Assembly: GCF_015330125.1 (NCBI RefSeq)
Contig: NZ_JADDXR010000002.1
Coordinates: 1,426,001-1,490,000, forward strand
Source of the DNA: Zobellia nedashkovskayae
Lineage (GTDB): Bacteria; Bacteroidota; Bacteroidia; Flavobacteriales; Flavobacteriaceae
DNA length: 64,000 nucleotides
Reading direction: 5' to 3'
This document shows, one piece after another, positions 18,640 to 29,260 of this stretch; within the stretch, counting starts at the first letter, position 1, and each line of letters opens with the position of its first letter. The notes beneath the pieces are model-generated. The model had not been told where the DNA came from and ran no database searches. It worked only from the letters and a program-made list of their open reading frames with translations. The translations under genes were made by a program, and so were the position numbers.

Positions 18640-19500
18640 TTAATTAAAAATTTGGTCAAAGGTGTAGATGTCATCTAATCTCACTCCTTTTTCGGTTTGC
18701 TTAAGAGTACCTAGCTGATTGTGTGCATCATGCTCAAAAAACAAAAGGTATTCTTCTTGAACAGCTTTATTTAGAAACAATTCTTTTTCTGCAAGGGTTA
18801 AAAGTGGCCTGGTATCATAACCCATCACATACGGTAAAGGAATATGTCCTACGGTAGGTAATAAATCAGCCATAAACACCAATTGTTTTCCTTTATACGA
18901 AATCTGGGGTAGCATCTGCTTGTCCGTATGGCCATCTACAAAGTGAAAGCCAAAACCTAATTCTGATTCACTCTGGAACTTGTCAGATGTTCTTTCAATG
19001 AATTTCAGCTGTCCGCTTTCTTGCATCGGTAGAAGATTTTCCTTTAAAAAGGAAGCTTTTTCACGTGCATTGGGTTCCGTAGCCCATTTCCAATGGTCTT
19101 CGTTTGTCCAGAACACAGCATTTTTAAAAGCGGGCTCATAGCCCGTTCTGTCTTTGTTCCATTGAATGCATCCTCCGCAATGGTCAAAATGCAGATGTGT
19201 TAAGAAGACATCGGTAATATCATCCCGATGAAAACCCAATTTCTTTAGAGAGCTATCAATAGAATGGTTTCCCCAAAGGTTGTAATAGCCAAAAAATTTA
19301 TCGGACTGTTTGTTGCCCATTCCTGTGTCAATCAAAATTAGTCTATTACCATCTTCAATAAGTAAGCTGCGAGCAGCAATATCTATTTGATTGTTGGCAT
19401 CTGCGGGGTTCGTATGTTGCCAAATGGCTTTTGGTACTACGCCGAACATAGCACCACCATCTAGTTTAAAATTTCCTGTTTCTATGGGGTATAGTTCCAT
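18640..19500 (-). CDS. MBL-fold metallo-hydrolase
   Basis: This 286-residue protein is a metallo-beta-lactamase-fold hydrolase. The dinuclear metal motif is seen as LTHLHFDHCGG, with further ligands in FVDGHTD and FEHDAH. The size and the layout of these ligands match the quorum-quenching lactonase-like and glyoxalase II-like branch, but the substrate cannot be assigned. There is no signal peptide, so it should be cytoplasmic. The gene stands alone, divergent from the antiporter gene. Confidence 0.85.
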   Translation of the reverse strand: MELYPIETGNFKLDGGAMFGVVPKAIWQHTNPADANNQIDIAARSLLIEDGNRLILIDTGMGNKQSDKFFGYYNLWGNHSIDSSLKKLGFHRDDITDVFLTHLHFDHCGGCIQWNKDRTGYEPAFKNAVFWTNEDHWKWATEPNAREKASFLKENLLPMQESGQLKFIERTSDKFQSESELGFGFHFVDGHTDKQMLPQISYKGKQLVFMADLLPTVGHIPLPYVMGYDTRPLLTLAEKELFLNKAVQEEYLLFFEHDAHNQLGTLKQTEKGVRLDDIYTFDQIFN

Positions 19501-19703
19501 CTAGATATATTGAGAATAACAAAGTATTAAAAGCGCTATAGATATTTGAACCATTGGCATTTTATTGGGTTTTATTTAACAAGTACAGATCGATTTTTGT
19601 TGTTTTTTAGCCATTGCTCTTGATTCACTTTTGTAGCGAGAATAAGTTGAGTTTTTACGAAAAAACTGACTTTGAGTTTATGTGATTTTTAATTTGGAAA
19701 TCT

Positions 19704-21731
19704 ATGGAAGAATTTTTAAATCATTTGGGTGAACACTTCAGGTTACCACTGGACAATCCCGTTTTAATATTTTCCCTAATTCTTTTTATCATACTTCTGG
19801 CGCCCATTTTGCTGAGCAAAATTCGTGTACCCGGAATTATTGGCCTCATTCTATCGGGCATTATTATAGGACCTCACGGGTTACAGTTATTGGAAGAAGG
19901 ACTCTTTGTACAAGTCTTTTCTACTATTGGTCTTTTATATATTATGTTCATAGCAGGACTTGAATTAGATATTAACGAATTCAGGGCGTACAGAAACAAA
20001 AGTTTACTTTTTGGCCTTCTAACCTTTAGTATTCCTTTGATTGTAGGTTTTCCGGTTTGCCATTATATTTTAGGGTATGGTGTGGATGCCAGTTTTTTAA
20101 CCGCGAGTATGTTTTCCACACATACCTTGGTGACTTACCCTATAGTGAGTAGGATTGGGGTTTCTAAGAATCAGGCTGTGGCCATAACAGTAGGCGGGAC
20201 GATATTGACAGACACTGCCGTTCTGCTAATCTTAGCGGTTATTATGGGGTCTCATGAAGGTAACTTAGGTTTAGGTTTCTGGGTTAAGATGATTGTTTCC
20301 CTCATTGTCTTTTCATTGATAATGTTCAAGGTGGTACCAAAAGTAGCCGCTTGGTTCTTTCAGAAAATGCAGACCGAAAAACACTCGCATTACATTTTTG
20401 TGTTAGCTATTATTTTCTTTGCTGCTTTTCTAGCCGAAGTTGCAGGTTTTGAACCCATAATAGGTGCATTCGTATCAGGTTTAGCATTAAATAGGCTTAT
20501 ACCGCACTCATCCGCACTTATGAATCGCATAGAGTTTATTGGCAACTCACTTTTTATCCCTTTTTTCCTGATTAGCGTTGGCATGTTAGTAGATATAAAG
20601 GTGATTCTTAGCGGTCCCATGGCACTTATTATTGCTGCAACATTAACGGTAGTTTCAATTTTTGGGAAATGGCTAGCTGCTTTTGTAACGCAAGTGGTGT
20701 ATAAATACTCTGTTAACCAACGCAATTTGATTTTTGGACTAAGTAGCGCCCATGCCGCGGCAACATTAGCGGTAATCTTGGTGGGTTATAAAGCGAAAAT
20801 ATTAGATAGTAATATCTTAAACGGAACCGTAATTCTTATACTTTTTACCTGCATCATAGCCTCTTTTGTTACAGAAAAAGCGGCAAAACGAATTGTTGTT
20901 GATTCAGAGGCTGAAGAATTTGACGAAGAATCAATGACTACTGTATTTAAAAACGAGCACATACTAATGCCTATTGCGAATCCTGCTAATATGGATAAAG
21001 CCTTAGAGTTCGCTATTTTAATAAAGGACAAAAAATCTACGCACCCCATTACCATTCTAACCGTAGTACCAAACAACATTCAGGCTGAAAGGAATATTAT
21101 GAAATCCAAGGAGCGTTTAGAGCTTTTGGTAAAAGAAGCAACAGCCTCAGAAACGGTAGCCAATTTAGCGGCAACAATAGACCTAAACCCCGCTGCGGGA
21201 ATTGTGCGTACAGCTCGTGAAACTATGGTAGATACTATTATTATGGGTTGGCCGGAAAACACCGGGTTCATAGAAAAATTAGTTGGCGAAAAGATGGATA
21301 GCGTATTGAACCAAACAGATAAACTTTTATTTATTTGCCACTTTCATGTGCCTTTAACCAACCATAGACGTATACTATTAGCAGTTCCAAAATTGGCTGA
21401 AAGGGAGAAAGGTTTTAAACAGTGGGTAGACAAAATTGTATTACTAGCTTCTGAAATAAGTGTGCCTATAGTGCTGTATTGTAACGATGATACCGAAAAG
21501 TATATAAAAGAGTATTTAACAAGCAGGAAGATTAAATTATCCCTTACGTTTAATAACCTGACCAATTGGGATGACTTTTTAATAATTTCCAAAGAAATTC
21601 AGGTTAATGACCTTTTTATTCTTGTTTCTGCCCGTAAAGGAAGCGTTTCTCATATAGGGGCATTAGATAATATTCCAAAAAAAATAGAAGGATACTTCAA
21701 CTCTTATAGTAGAATAATTATTTACCCATAA
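19704..21731 (+). CDS. CPA2-family cation/proton antiporter with C-terminal stress-protein-like region
   Basis: This 675-residue protein has about twelve transmembrane segments (residues 15-400) of the Na+/H+ exchanger type, with features such as LILSGIIIGPHGL and the conserved acidic helix region FIAGLELDINEF. The last 270 residues are soluble, and the part after residue 410 looks like universal-stress-protein domains (HILMPIANPANMDKALEFA). KefB/NapA-like proteins of this build exchange Na+ or K+ for H+. Which ion is moved is not clear. It stands alone between two minus-strand genes. Confidence 0.88.
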   Translation: MEEFLNHLGEHFRLPLDNPVLIFSLILFIILLAPILLSKIRVPGIIGLILSGIIIGPHGLQLLEEGLFVQVFSTIGLLYIMFIAGLELDINEFRAYRNKSLLFGLLTFSIPLIVGFPVCHYILGYGVDASFLTASMFSTHTLVTYPIVSRIGVSKNQAVAITVGGTILTDTAVLLILAVIMGSHEGNLGLGFWVKMIVSLIVFSLIMFKVVPKVAAWFFQKMQTEKHSHYIFVLAIIFFAAFLAEVAGFEPIIGAFVSGLALNRLIPHSSALMNRIEFIGNSLFIPFFLISVGMLVDIKVILSGPMALIIAATLTVVSIFGKWLAAFVTQVVYKYSVNQRNLIFGLSSAHAAATLAVILVGYKAKILDSNILNGTVILILFTCIIASFVTEKAAKRIVVDSEAEEFDEESMTTVFKNEHILMPIANPANMDKALEFAILIKDKKSTHPITILTVVPNNIQAERNIMKSKERLELLVKEATASETVANLAATIDLNPAAGIVRTARETMVDTIIMGWPENTGFIEKLVGEKMDSVLNQTDKLLFICHFHVPLTNHRRILLAVPKLAEREKGFKQWVDKIVLLASEISVPIVLYCNDDTEKYIKEYLTSRKIKLSLTFNNLTNWDDFLIISKEIQVNDLFILVSARKGSVSHIGALDNIPKKIEGYFNSYSRIIIYP

Positions 21732-21746
21732 GGAATACCAATACGG

Positions 21747-24056
21747 TTAGTTTTCTTGAAGTATTTTATAAACCAAATCCTTTGTTAGTTGGTGCCCATT
21801 AGCTTTTTTACGAATCTCATCATAACTGAATCTAAAATCACAACCAGTTTTATATTCACTGCAACCATAAGCCGTTTTCCCTTTTAAAATAGTGCCTTTG
21901 TTACATTTTGGACAAATATTTTCTTCTGAAGTGGTTGTTGAAACCTTAACATTTTTAGGAGGTAAATGTTTTTTAGGCTCTAACTTTAGTTTAAAATCAT
22001 CATCAAATCTAACAAGTCCTTCAACAGTGGCATCATTCACTTTAAAGCCCTTTAGATTTACGGTAGACCCTTTTTGTAATAATCTTACGTATTGTTTTTC
22101 TGAAATGGTTTTACCCTCAAATATAAATGGAATAACAAAGTCGCAAGTCTTTTTAAATTCGGAACAACCATAGGCTGTTTTCCCTTTAAGAAGTGATCCA
22201 TTCTTACATTTTGGACATTTTTCTGCCGTTATTCCCGAGGTTTTCTTGGTTACTCTTTTCTTTGCGCCAGCAGGTTTATTATTTACGGACGAGATATTGG
22301 CTTTCTTGGTTTCACTTCGTACTTCGTACACCAAACGGTCTACCATTTGTTTCATCTGTTTAATGAAGCTTCCAGCACTAAACGTTCCTTTTTCAATGTC
22401 TTTTAATTGCTTTTCCCATTTACCAGTGAGCTCAGCAGATTTTAATAGTTCATTTTGAATGGTGTCTATTAGTTGTATGCCAATAACTGTTGGGATGACT
22501 TGCTTCTTATTTCGTTTTATATACTTTCTTCGAAATAATGTTTCAATAATATTGGCGCGAGTAGAAGGACGGCCAATACCGTTTTCTTTCATAATCTCGC
22601 GAAGCTCGTCATCATCAACCTGCTTTCCTGCGGTTTCCATAGCGCGTAGGAGGGAGGCCTCAGTAAATTGATTTGGTGGCTTGGTCTGTTTTTCTAAAAA
22701 CGAGGGCTCATGTGGTCCTTTTTCGCCTTTTACGAAAGTTGGTAGTATTCCTGATTCTTTAGACGGAGAATCTGGAGTTTCAAAAACAACACGCCAACCT
22801 TTTTCTAAAATCTCTTTTCCTGTAGTTTTAAACTTTACTTTTTCGGCTTTACCAATTACTGTAGTGTTTGAGACTTTACAATCTGGATAAAACACGGCAA
22901 TAAAACGGCGTACAATGATATTATAAACCTGTTGCTGGTTGTATTGCAAATTCATTTGCTGCCCAGTTGGTATTATTGCGTGGTGATCCGTTACTTTACT
23001 ATCATCGAAAACCTTTTTCGTTTTCTTTAATTTTTTTCCATGCAATGGCGCTGTTAAAGCTGCGTAATTCGTTAATTTTTGAAGTATTCCGGGTACTTTT
23101 GGGTATACATCGTTTGGTAAAAACGTGGTGTCAACTCTAGGATAAGTAACTACTTTTTGTTCGTATAGTTTTTGGACAATCTTTAAAGTTTCATCTGCAG
23201 AAAAGCCAAATTTCGTATTACAATATACTTGTAAGCCGGTTAAGTCAAACAGCTTTGGAGCGTATTCATTTCCTGCCTTTTTAGTGATAGATACAATTTC
23301 AAAATCGTGTTCTTTTACAATATTTGCTAGTTTTTCTCCGTCTTCAACCTTAAGAAAACGCCCTTCTTCGTAGCTAAATAAAGTATCGCGATAGAGAGTT
23401 TGCAATTCCCAATACGGTTGTGGTTTAAAATTTTCTATTTCCTTAAACCGGTTAACTAACATAGCTAATGTTGGTGTTTGCACACGGCCAACAGATAATA
23501 CTTGCTTGTAACCACCATGTTTTAAAGTGTATAAACGAGTGGCATTCATGCCTAAAAGCCAATCTCCGATGGCTCGGGAAAAACCTGCGTAATATAAATT
23601 ATCGTAATCTTCAGATGGCTTTAGGTTAGTAAAACCTTCTTTTATGGCTTCGGTTGTAAGCGAAGAAATCCAAAGTCTTTCCACCTTACCCTTATAATTT
23701 GCTTGATTTAAAACCCAACGTTGTATTAGCTCTCCTTCTTGGCCGGCATCCCCACAATTTATAACAACATCTGCTTTATCAAATAACTGTTTTATAATTT
23801 TAAACTGTTTTGTAATACCAGAATCTTTAGAAACTTTAGTTTCAAAGCGTTCTGGAAGCATGGGTAAATTGTTTAAATCCCAGCTTTTCCAATGCGGTTT
23901 GTAATCGTTTGGTTCCTTAAGCGTGCAAAGGTGCCCAAACGTATATGTTACAGCATAACCATTACCTTCATAATACCCATCACGCTTGGTGTTGCACCCA
24001 AGAACGGAAGCAATTTCTCTTGCTACAGATGGTTTTTCGGCTATACAGACTTTCAT
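21747..24056 (-). CDS. topB: DNA topoisomerase III (type IA)
   Basis: This 769-residue enzyme relaxes and decatenates DNA by single-strand passage. It has the TOPRIM domain (start MKVCIAEKPSVAREIA, acidic motif CGDAGQEGELI) and the active-site tyrosine in TYPRVDTTFLP. The C terminus carries two zinc-ribbon-like repeats (CPKCKNGSLLKGKTAYGC and CPKCNKGTILKGKTAYGC), each in front of a basic module. The acidic motif has Gln where TopA enzymes usually have Arg. The gene is convergent with the antiporter gene, with 15 bp between stops. Confidence 0.93.
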   Translation of the reverse strand: MKVCIAEKPSVAREIASVLGCNTKRDGYYEGNGYAVTYTFGHLCTLKEPNDYKPHWKSWDLNNLPMLPERFETKVSKDSGITKQFKIIKQLFDKADVVINCGDAGQEGELIQRWVLNQANYKGKVERLWISSLTTEAIKEGFTNLKPSEDYDNLYYAGFSRAIGDWLLGMNATRLYTLKHGGYKQVLSVGRVQTPTLAMLVNRFKEIENFKPQPYWELQTLYRDTLFSYEEGRFLKVEDGEKLANIVKEHDFEIVSITKKAGNEYAPKLFDLTGLQVYCNTKFGFSADETLKIVQKLYEQKVVTYPRVDTTFLPNDVYPKVPGILQKLTNYAALTAPLHGKKLKKTKKVFDDSKVTDHHAIIPTGQQMNLQYNQQQVYNIIVRRFIAVFYPDCKVSNTTVIGKAEKVKFKTTGKEILEKGWRVVFETPDSPSKESGILPTFVKGEKGPHEPSFLEKQTKPPNQFTEASLLRAMETAGKQVDDDELREIMKENGIGRPSTRANIIETLFRRKYIKRNKKQVIPTVIGIQLIDTIQNELLKSAELTGKWEKQLKDIEKGTFSAGSFIKQMKQMVDRLVYEVRSETKKANISSVNNKPAGAKKRVTKKTSGITAEKCPKCKNGSLLKGKTAYGCSEFKKTCDFVIPFIFEGKTISEKQYVRLLQKGSTVNLKGFKVNDATVEGLVRFDDDFKLKLEPKKHLPPKNVKVSTTTSEENICPKCNKGTILKGKTAYGCSEYKTGCDFRFSYDEIRKKANGHQLTKDLVYKILQEN

Positions 24057-24106
24057 TTTATATGCTGAAATTTAATAATGCGAAGCTAGTTTAAACGGTA
24101 TTGTAA

Positions 24107-26335
24107 TTATGCGCTGACGACGACTGTACTGCTAACCAACTCACAAAGTTGCTTGCTGAAATAGAGCATTGCTTTTATTTCAGTAACACTAAGTAGCCTT
24201 TCTTTCTTTAGAATTAAAAGGGATGAGCCATTAGATTCTATATGATAGTAAAGGTTACTTTCTAAAAACAAAATTAACTCATCAGTGAACAATGCTTTAA
24301 TATTTTCTGGATTTTCTCCGCTTAGGTAGAATCTTTTATTAAAATCAGGGTGGTCATCAAGGTCAATATCTTTGAAACCAGCTAAGCTGTATTTAAAGTC
24401 TAAAAGGCCTTCTTTATCTAAAGTGAAAACAGGAATTTCATCTTCTAGTTGCATATGCATTACAGTGGTTTTTACCACCTCGTAGGCTATAAAGGCACCT
24501 TCTGTAAACTCTACGTCAAACAGATTGTATTTACCTTGTTTATCAGACAGGGTATTGTAGATATATGGAATTTGACGTCTTCTAAAGAAAACAAAGCTAC
24601 TTAAGAACTTAGTTTTTTTGTTTTTCTTAGCGTTATAGGTCCATTTAAGCTCTTTTGCAGTACTTTCTAATAGGCCTTGTCTTTTGGTAAAGTACCGACC
24701 AATTTGTTTTAGTTTATGAATTGGAAGCACTTTTCGTATAGCAAAAGGATGTGTTGAATCAGCTCCGTGCTTGTCAAGGCCAATAATTTCTAAACTACCT
24801 CCTTTTTTGGAAAAAGTTTCGGCGTAGTTTTCCAAACCTTCCATAGCAGTATGATCTACGAAAGTGCAGAGTGAAAAATCTAAAATGACGTTCTCGGTTT
24901 CTGGAATAACATCTAATTTATTTTTCAACTTATAGAAATTCAAAAAGTTACAGAAGTATTTAATACTCACATAAAAATTTCCGCCTTCGTTTTCCTTAAA
25001 AAGAAGCACGTTTGGTTTTGAAATATGGCTAAGAAACAAGGACATGCTTTTGTTCATCAGCACATGAACAATAAATGTCACCAAAATACCAACGCTTATT
25101 CCTGTAATTAAATTGGTGAACAATGTAGTTAATAGCGTGGCCAAGAATATGAGAATTTGTTCTTTACCGATTTTAGCAATTTTTTGAAGAGTTTTTGGGG
25201 TTGCTAATTTATAACCCGTATAGACTAAAATTGCAGCTAATGCTGCGAGGGGAATTCGTCTTAATTGGTCTTGAAACAGCAAAATAAAGATGACCAAAAA
25301 GAGCGCATGAAATAAATTTGCCGAGCGATTTGTAGCGCCGTTATTTACGTTTACAGAACTTCTGGCAATAACGGTTACTACATTTAAACCGCCTACTAAA
25401 CCACTTAGTGTTGTTGCTAGCCCAAGAGCTTTAAGGTCTTTGTTAACATTTGAACGTCTGCTAAGAGGATCAAGCTTATCTACCGCTTTAATACTTAATA
25501 AGGATTCAATACTGGCAATTAGGGTTATAGCTAAAACAGCAAGAATAAAATCTGTTTCTAAAATCTTGGAGAAATCAGGAAAAGCCATGTTTCTAATGGC
25601 ATCATCAGGTATGTTTACCAAATATTCATCATTCATTGGGTAGGGAGCATCCGTCCACACAAAAAAGTAACTAAATCCAATGGATAGAATTAAAATCCAC
25701 ATTGGGGCAGGTACTAGATGGAAGAAAGGATTCCTTATTTTGGAATAAAAAATCATAATTAGTAGACTGATAATACCTATTGCCGCCGCAATAAGCATAC
25801 TGCTATCAGGATTCTGAAATAACGCAACGATAGCCACTGGTATTTTTCCTAAAAGGGCAACAATACTTCCAGAGGCCTCATTGTTTCCGACCATGATATG
25901 AAATTGCTTTGATAAGATTCCGAGTCCTATTGCAGCAAGCATTCCCTCAATGGCGGAAGCAGGAAAAAAGTCGGCCAACCTTCCCAGTTTAAGAAATCCT
26001 AAGAGTAACATCAAAATACCGGATATAACAATGGCCGCAAGGGTAAATAGGTAGCCCTGGTACATATTACCACCACCAAGAGTTGTAATAGCACCCAAGA
26101 GTACAATAACCAATCCATTACCCGGACCAGTAATTGTGACGTTGGAACCACCCAGGATAGAGACCACCAGACCACCAACTACCGCCGCAATAATACCTGA
26201 TATAGGCGGAGCCTCGCTTGCTAAAGCCAGACCCAAACCTAATGGTAGGGCTATTAGAGATACTACAAAACCAGAAAATAAATTTTTAGGAAGTGCTTTT
26301 GTAAAAGTCTTGGAGTGACTGGTTTTTTGAGTCAA
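24107..26335 (-). CDS. SulP-family anion transporter with long C-terminal extension
   Basis: This 742-residue inner-membrane protein has the SulP core (about residues 15-430) with the typical start NLFSGFVVSLIALPLGLGLA and conserved glycine-rich helices. A STAS-like domain follows (around VILDFSLCTFVDHTAMEGL). After it come about 200 further residues that are not part of the usual SulP-STAS protein. Members carry sulfate, bicarbonate or other anions. Some marine SulP proteins (BicA type) move bicarbonate, but the substrate here is unknown. It overlaps the universal stress protein gene by four bases, so they are translationally coupled. Confidence 0.87.
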   Translation of the reverse strand: MTQKTSHSKTFTKALPKNLFSGFVVSLIALPLGLGLALASEAPPISGIIAAVVGGLVVSILGGSNVTITGPGNGLVIVLLGAITTLGGGNMYQGYLFTLAAIVISGILMLLLGFLKLGRLADFFPASAIEGMLAAIGLGILSKQFHIMVGNNEASGSIVALLGKIPVAIVALFQNPDSSMLIAAAIGIISLLIMIFYSKIRNPFFHLVPAPMWILILSIGFSYFFVWTDAPYPMNDEYLVNIPDDAIRNMAFPDFSKILETDFILAVLAITLIASIESLLSIKAVDKLDPLSRRSNVNKDLKALGLATTLSGLVGGLNVVTVIARSSVNVNNGATNRSANLFHALFLVIFILLFQDQLRRIPLAALAAILVYTGYKLATPKTLQKIAKIGKEQILIFLATLLTTLFTNLITGISVGILVTFIVHVLMNKSMSLFLSHISKPNVLLFKENEGGNFYVSIKYFCNFLNFYKLKNKLDVIPETENVILDFSLCTFVDHTAMEGLENYAETFSKKGGSLEIIGLDKHGADSTHPFAIRKVLPIHKLKQIGRYFTKRQGLLESTAKELKWTYNAKKNKKTKFLSSFVFFRRRQIPYIYNTLSDKQGKYNLFDVEFTEGAFIAYEVVKTTVMHMQLEDEIPVFTLDKEGLLDFKYSLAGFKDIDLDDHPDFNKRFYLSGENPENIKALFTDELILFLESNLYYHIESNGSSLLILKKERLLSVTEIKAMLYFSKQLCELVSSTVVVSA

Positions 26336-27195
26336 TTAGTTTTTCTTATGATTAAAAGGTCGGTTGGTAGGTCTGAAAGTATGTATTCAATATCATGAGG
26401 AAACAAACGGTCTAAAAAACCGGTTTTAGAAGGGGCGTTCATAATCAATAGATCAGCCCTAACCACTTCTGCATAATGTCCAATAGAATACCCTCTTTTA
26501 CCAAAAATACTTTGTGTTTTTACGGTAATGTTATCTGTTAGATATGGAGGTAGGTTATTAATTATCTTACGTACTCTAGATTCTTCGCGATGCTTTAAGC
26601 GTTCCTTCATTAGGTTCGCTTTTTTAAGCGAGCGATCATCTTCTACCGTTACATGTATTTCTTTTTGTAATATCTCTTCTACGATGGTCAACTGCTGCGC
26701 ACCAAGGGCATTAGCGGCATAAAAAGCATTGGTTATGGCAAAATGGGTTTCAGGTGCATCAAGGCCATTTACAACAATATGCTTACAAGGTACGCGTTCG
26801 GCAGATGGTTTTATGAGAAGCAAAACAGAACAACACACTTTACGGGTTAGTTTTCTTGCTATGGAACCCACATAAAACTTAAACATGTTTTCATGTTGCA
26901 TGGCACCAAGAATCAATAAATCAATTTTTGATGTTTTGCAAGTATTTGAAATCACATCATATGGATCACCACTTTCCCATTGAATTTCTACTTCTAAATT
27001 TTTATGCGCCGTTTGCTCAAGAATCTGATTAATTTGATTCGATTTCTCCGATGACTTTTCTCCTACATGTAATAATATCAGCTTCGCACCAAAGAAATTT
27101 GCGATACGCGCAGTTTCAATAACATTAGCCCTCAAAGAAGGAGAGAAAGCAAAGCCAAATAAAATAGTTTTAAACGGTTGTAGTTCTGATGCCAT
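26332..27195 (-). CDS. Universal stress protein, tandem UspA domains
   Basis: This 287-residue protein contains two UspA-type domains of about 140 residues each. The first starts FKTILFGFAFSPSL and ends with LLILGAMQHENMFKFYVGSIARK, which resembles the ATP-binding loop; the second ends with LLIMNAPSKTGFLDRLFPHDIE. The start at 27195 is preferred to an upstream ATG at 27216 because it begins directly before the first strand. It overlaps the SulP gene (ATGA-type overlap). The pairing suggests the stress protein modulates the transporter, which is an inference. Confidence 0.85.
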   Translation of the reverse strand: MASELQPFKTILFGFAFSPSLRANVIETARIANFFGAKLILLHVGEKSSEKSNQINQILEQTAHKNLEVEIQWESGDPYDVISNTCKTSKIDLLILGAMQHENMFKFYVGSIARKLTRKVCCSVLLLIKPSAERVPCKHIVVNGLDAPETHFAITNAFYAANALGAQQLTIVEEILQKEIHVTVEDDRSLKKANLMKERLKHREESRVRKIINNLPPYLTDNITVKTQSIFGKRGYSIGHYAEVVRADLLIMNAPSKTGFLDRLFPHDIEYILSDLPTDLLIIRKTN

Positions 27196-27307
27196 GATTA
27201 GATAACGGGAGCCCAATATAGCATAATAATAAAAAAGGAATATCTTGACTTATTCAATTCTATTTTTTCAGATAAAATAGTTATTTTTCAATCTTAATGA
27301 AAAAGCT

Positions 27308-29176
27308 ATGGTAGAACTTGCAGGAATCATCATTTTAGGAATATTAGCGCAGTGGTTTGCATGGCGTCTAAAGTTACCTGCAATTCTTCCTTTAATCCTA
27401 ATTGGGCTGTTAGTGGGGCCAATCGCCTCTTTGTATACTATTGATGGACAAAAACTCATAGAGCCTATCTGGAATGGAGAAATAGGACTCTTCCCTGGCG
27501 ATTCACTCTACTATTTTGTTTCGCTTGCCATAAGTATTATTCTTTTTGAAGGCGGGTTAACTCTAAAACGTTCGGAAATTAGAAATGTAGGTCCAGTTAT
27601 AACGAAACTAATTACGTTAGGGTCATTGGTCACATTTGTTTGTGCAGGGATTGCCGCGCACTATATTTTTGGGTTGAGCTGGCAGGTTTCTTTCTTGTTT
27701 TCGGCTTTAATTATTGTTACGGGACCTACGGTAATAACACCCATCTTAAGAAATATCCCTTTAAAGAAAGATGTTTCGGCAGTATTGAAATGGGAGGGAA
27801 TATTAATTGATCCCATTGGAGCTTTGGCAGCCGTATTGGTTTTTGAATTCATAAGTGTAGGAGAGGGGAAAGCCTATACAATAACCGCTTTAATAGAGTT
27901 CGGTAAGATTTTACTTTTTGGTTTCACGTTTGGTTTTACATTCGCACATGCGCTAACCTTTGCTATTAAAAAGAATTTTATTCCGCATTATTTATTGAAC
28001 GTGGCATCGCTTTCTACAGTGCTTCTTGTTTTTGTAATGTCCGATTCCTTTGCACATGAATCTGGTCTTTTAGCAGTCGTTGTTATGGGTATGGTTATGG
28101 GTAATACGGATCTTCCAAACATTAAAGAACTCTTATACTTCAAAGAATCATTAAGTATTTTATTGATTTCTATCTTGTTTATTTTATTGGCCGCGAATAT
28201 TAATATCTCTGACCTTGAATTGATTTTTAATTGGAGAACTGCAGCTCTGTTTGCTATTATTGTTTTTGTGATTAGACCGCTAGGTGTCTTTCTAAGTTCA
28301 TCCGGTTCAAACCTGAAATTCAATGAAAAACTTTTTATAGGATGGGTTGGGCCAAGAGGTATCGTTGCTGCCGGTATTGCCTCACTGTTTGGTTCTAAGC
28401 TTCTCGCTAAAGGAGAGCCTGGTGCTGAATTTATTACACCTTTGGTATTCATGATTGTATTGGGAACGGTTCTCTTGAACGCCACTACAGCACGTTTATT
28501 TGCGAAATCTGTAGGTGTGTTTTTGACCAAATCGGAAGGTATACTAATTATAGGAGCATCAAAAGCATCTCGTCTTATTGCGGATTATCTTAATAAGAAC
28601 AACCGTCATGTAGTTTTAATTGATAATAATCAAACAAACATAAACAAAGCCAAGAAATTAGGCCTTGAGGCTTTTACCGCAAATATTTATTCTGATACAC
28701 TGACAGACAATATAGAACTTAATGATGTAGGCTATCTTATGGCATTGACAGGGAACTCTGAGATTAATAAGTATGCGGTTAATAATTTTAGTAAAGATTT
28801 TGGAGCTAATGGTTCTTTTAGGTTGGTAAATGCCGATGAGATGAATAATCCAGAAAATAATCCTAAAGAAGGACTGTTTTCACATACCGATGACTTTATC
28901 AAATTAACGGAAACCGCAAGAAAATTTCCTGCAGTGCATGAGATAGAATTAAAGGATAAGGAACATTACGAGGCACTAATAGAAATTACCAAAGCAGATG
29001 AAAATATTGTACCTATCTTCTTGAAAACGCCAAAAGGTGATTTACAGATCATTTCTAGTTTTAGCACTGACTTTGAGGACATCACAGATAAATACCGATT
29101 GGTTTACTTAGGAAAAGTATTTGATGTTGATGAAACAAAGGACGAAGTTGAAATTGACCAAAAAGAAGAAGAATAG
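27308..29176 (+). CDS. CPA-family Na+/H+ antiporter with TrkA-N-like domain
   Basis: This 622-residue protein has about twelve membrane segments followed by a soluble RCK/TrkA-N-like nucleotide-binding domain (GILIIGASKASRLIADYL, then VVLIDNNQTN) in the last 220 residues. The membrane part includes FEGGLTLKRSE and WVGPRGIVAAG, typical of CPA1/NhaP-type sodium-proton antiporters. Such proteins adjust cytoplasmic pH and sodium, as needed in the sea. The gene is divergent from the SulP-stress-protein pair, sharing about 110 bp of promoter DNA. Confidence 0.88.
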   Translation: MVELAGIIILGILAQWFAWRLKLPAILPLILIGLLVGPIASLYTIDGQKLIEPIWNGEIGLFPGDSLYYFVSLAISIILFEGGLTLKRSEIRNVGPVITKLITLGSLVTFVCAGIAAHYIFGLSWQVSFLFSALIIVTGPTVITPILRNIPLKKDVSAVLKWEGILIDPIGALAAVLVFEFISVGEGKAYTITALIEFGKILLFGFTFGFTFAHALTFAIKKNFIPHYLLNVASLSTVLLVFVMSDSFAHESGLLAVVVMGMVMGNTDLPNIKELLYFKESLSILLISILFILLAANINISDLELIFNWRTAALFAIIVFVIRPLGVFLSSSGSNLKFNEKLFIGWVGPRGIVAAGIASLFGSKLLAKGEPGAEFITPLVFMIVLGTVLLNATTARLFAKSVGVFLTKSEGILIIGASKASRLIADYLNKNNRHVVLIDNNQTNINKAKKLGLEAFTANIYSDTLTDNIELNDVGYLMALTGNSEINKYAVNNFSKDFGANGSFRLVNADEMNNPENNPKEGLFSHTDDFIKLTETARKFPAVHEIELKDKEHYEALIEITKADENIVPIFLKTPKGDLQIISSFSTDFEDITDKYRLVYLGKVFDVDETKDEVEIDQKEEE

Positions 29177-29260
29177 ACCAAGATAATTAGGCATATCCAT
29201 ACTTAAATACGTTTTATGATTCTTCTTGAATAATGATTTGGAGGAAGTAATACTCTAAGA

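Noticed and set aside
27988..28530. 180-residue open frame on the minus strand
   Set aside because: It is wholly antisense to the CPA antiporter gene, has no family pattern, and its composition follows from the codon use of the other strand.
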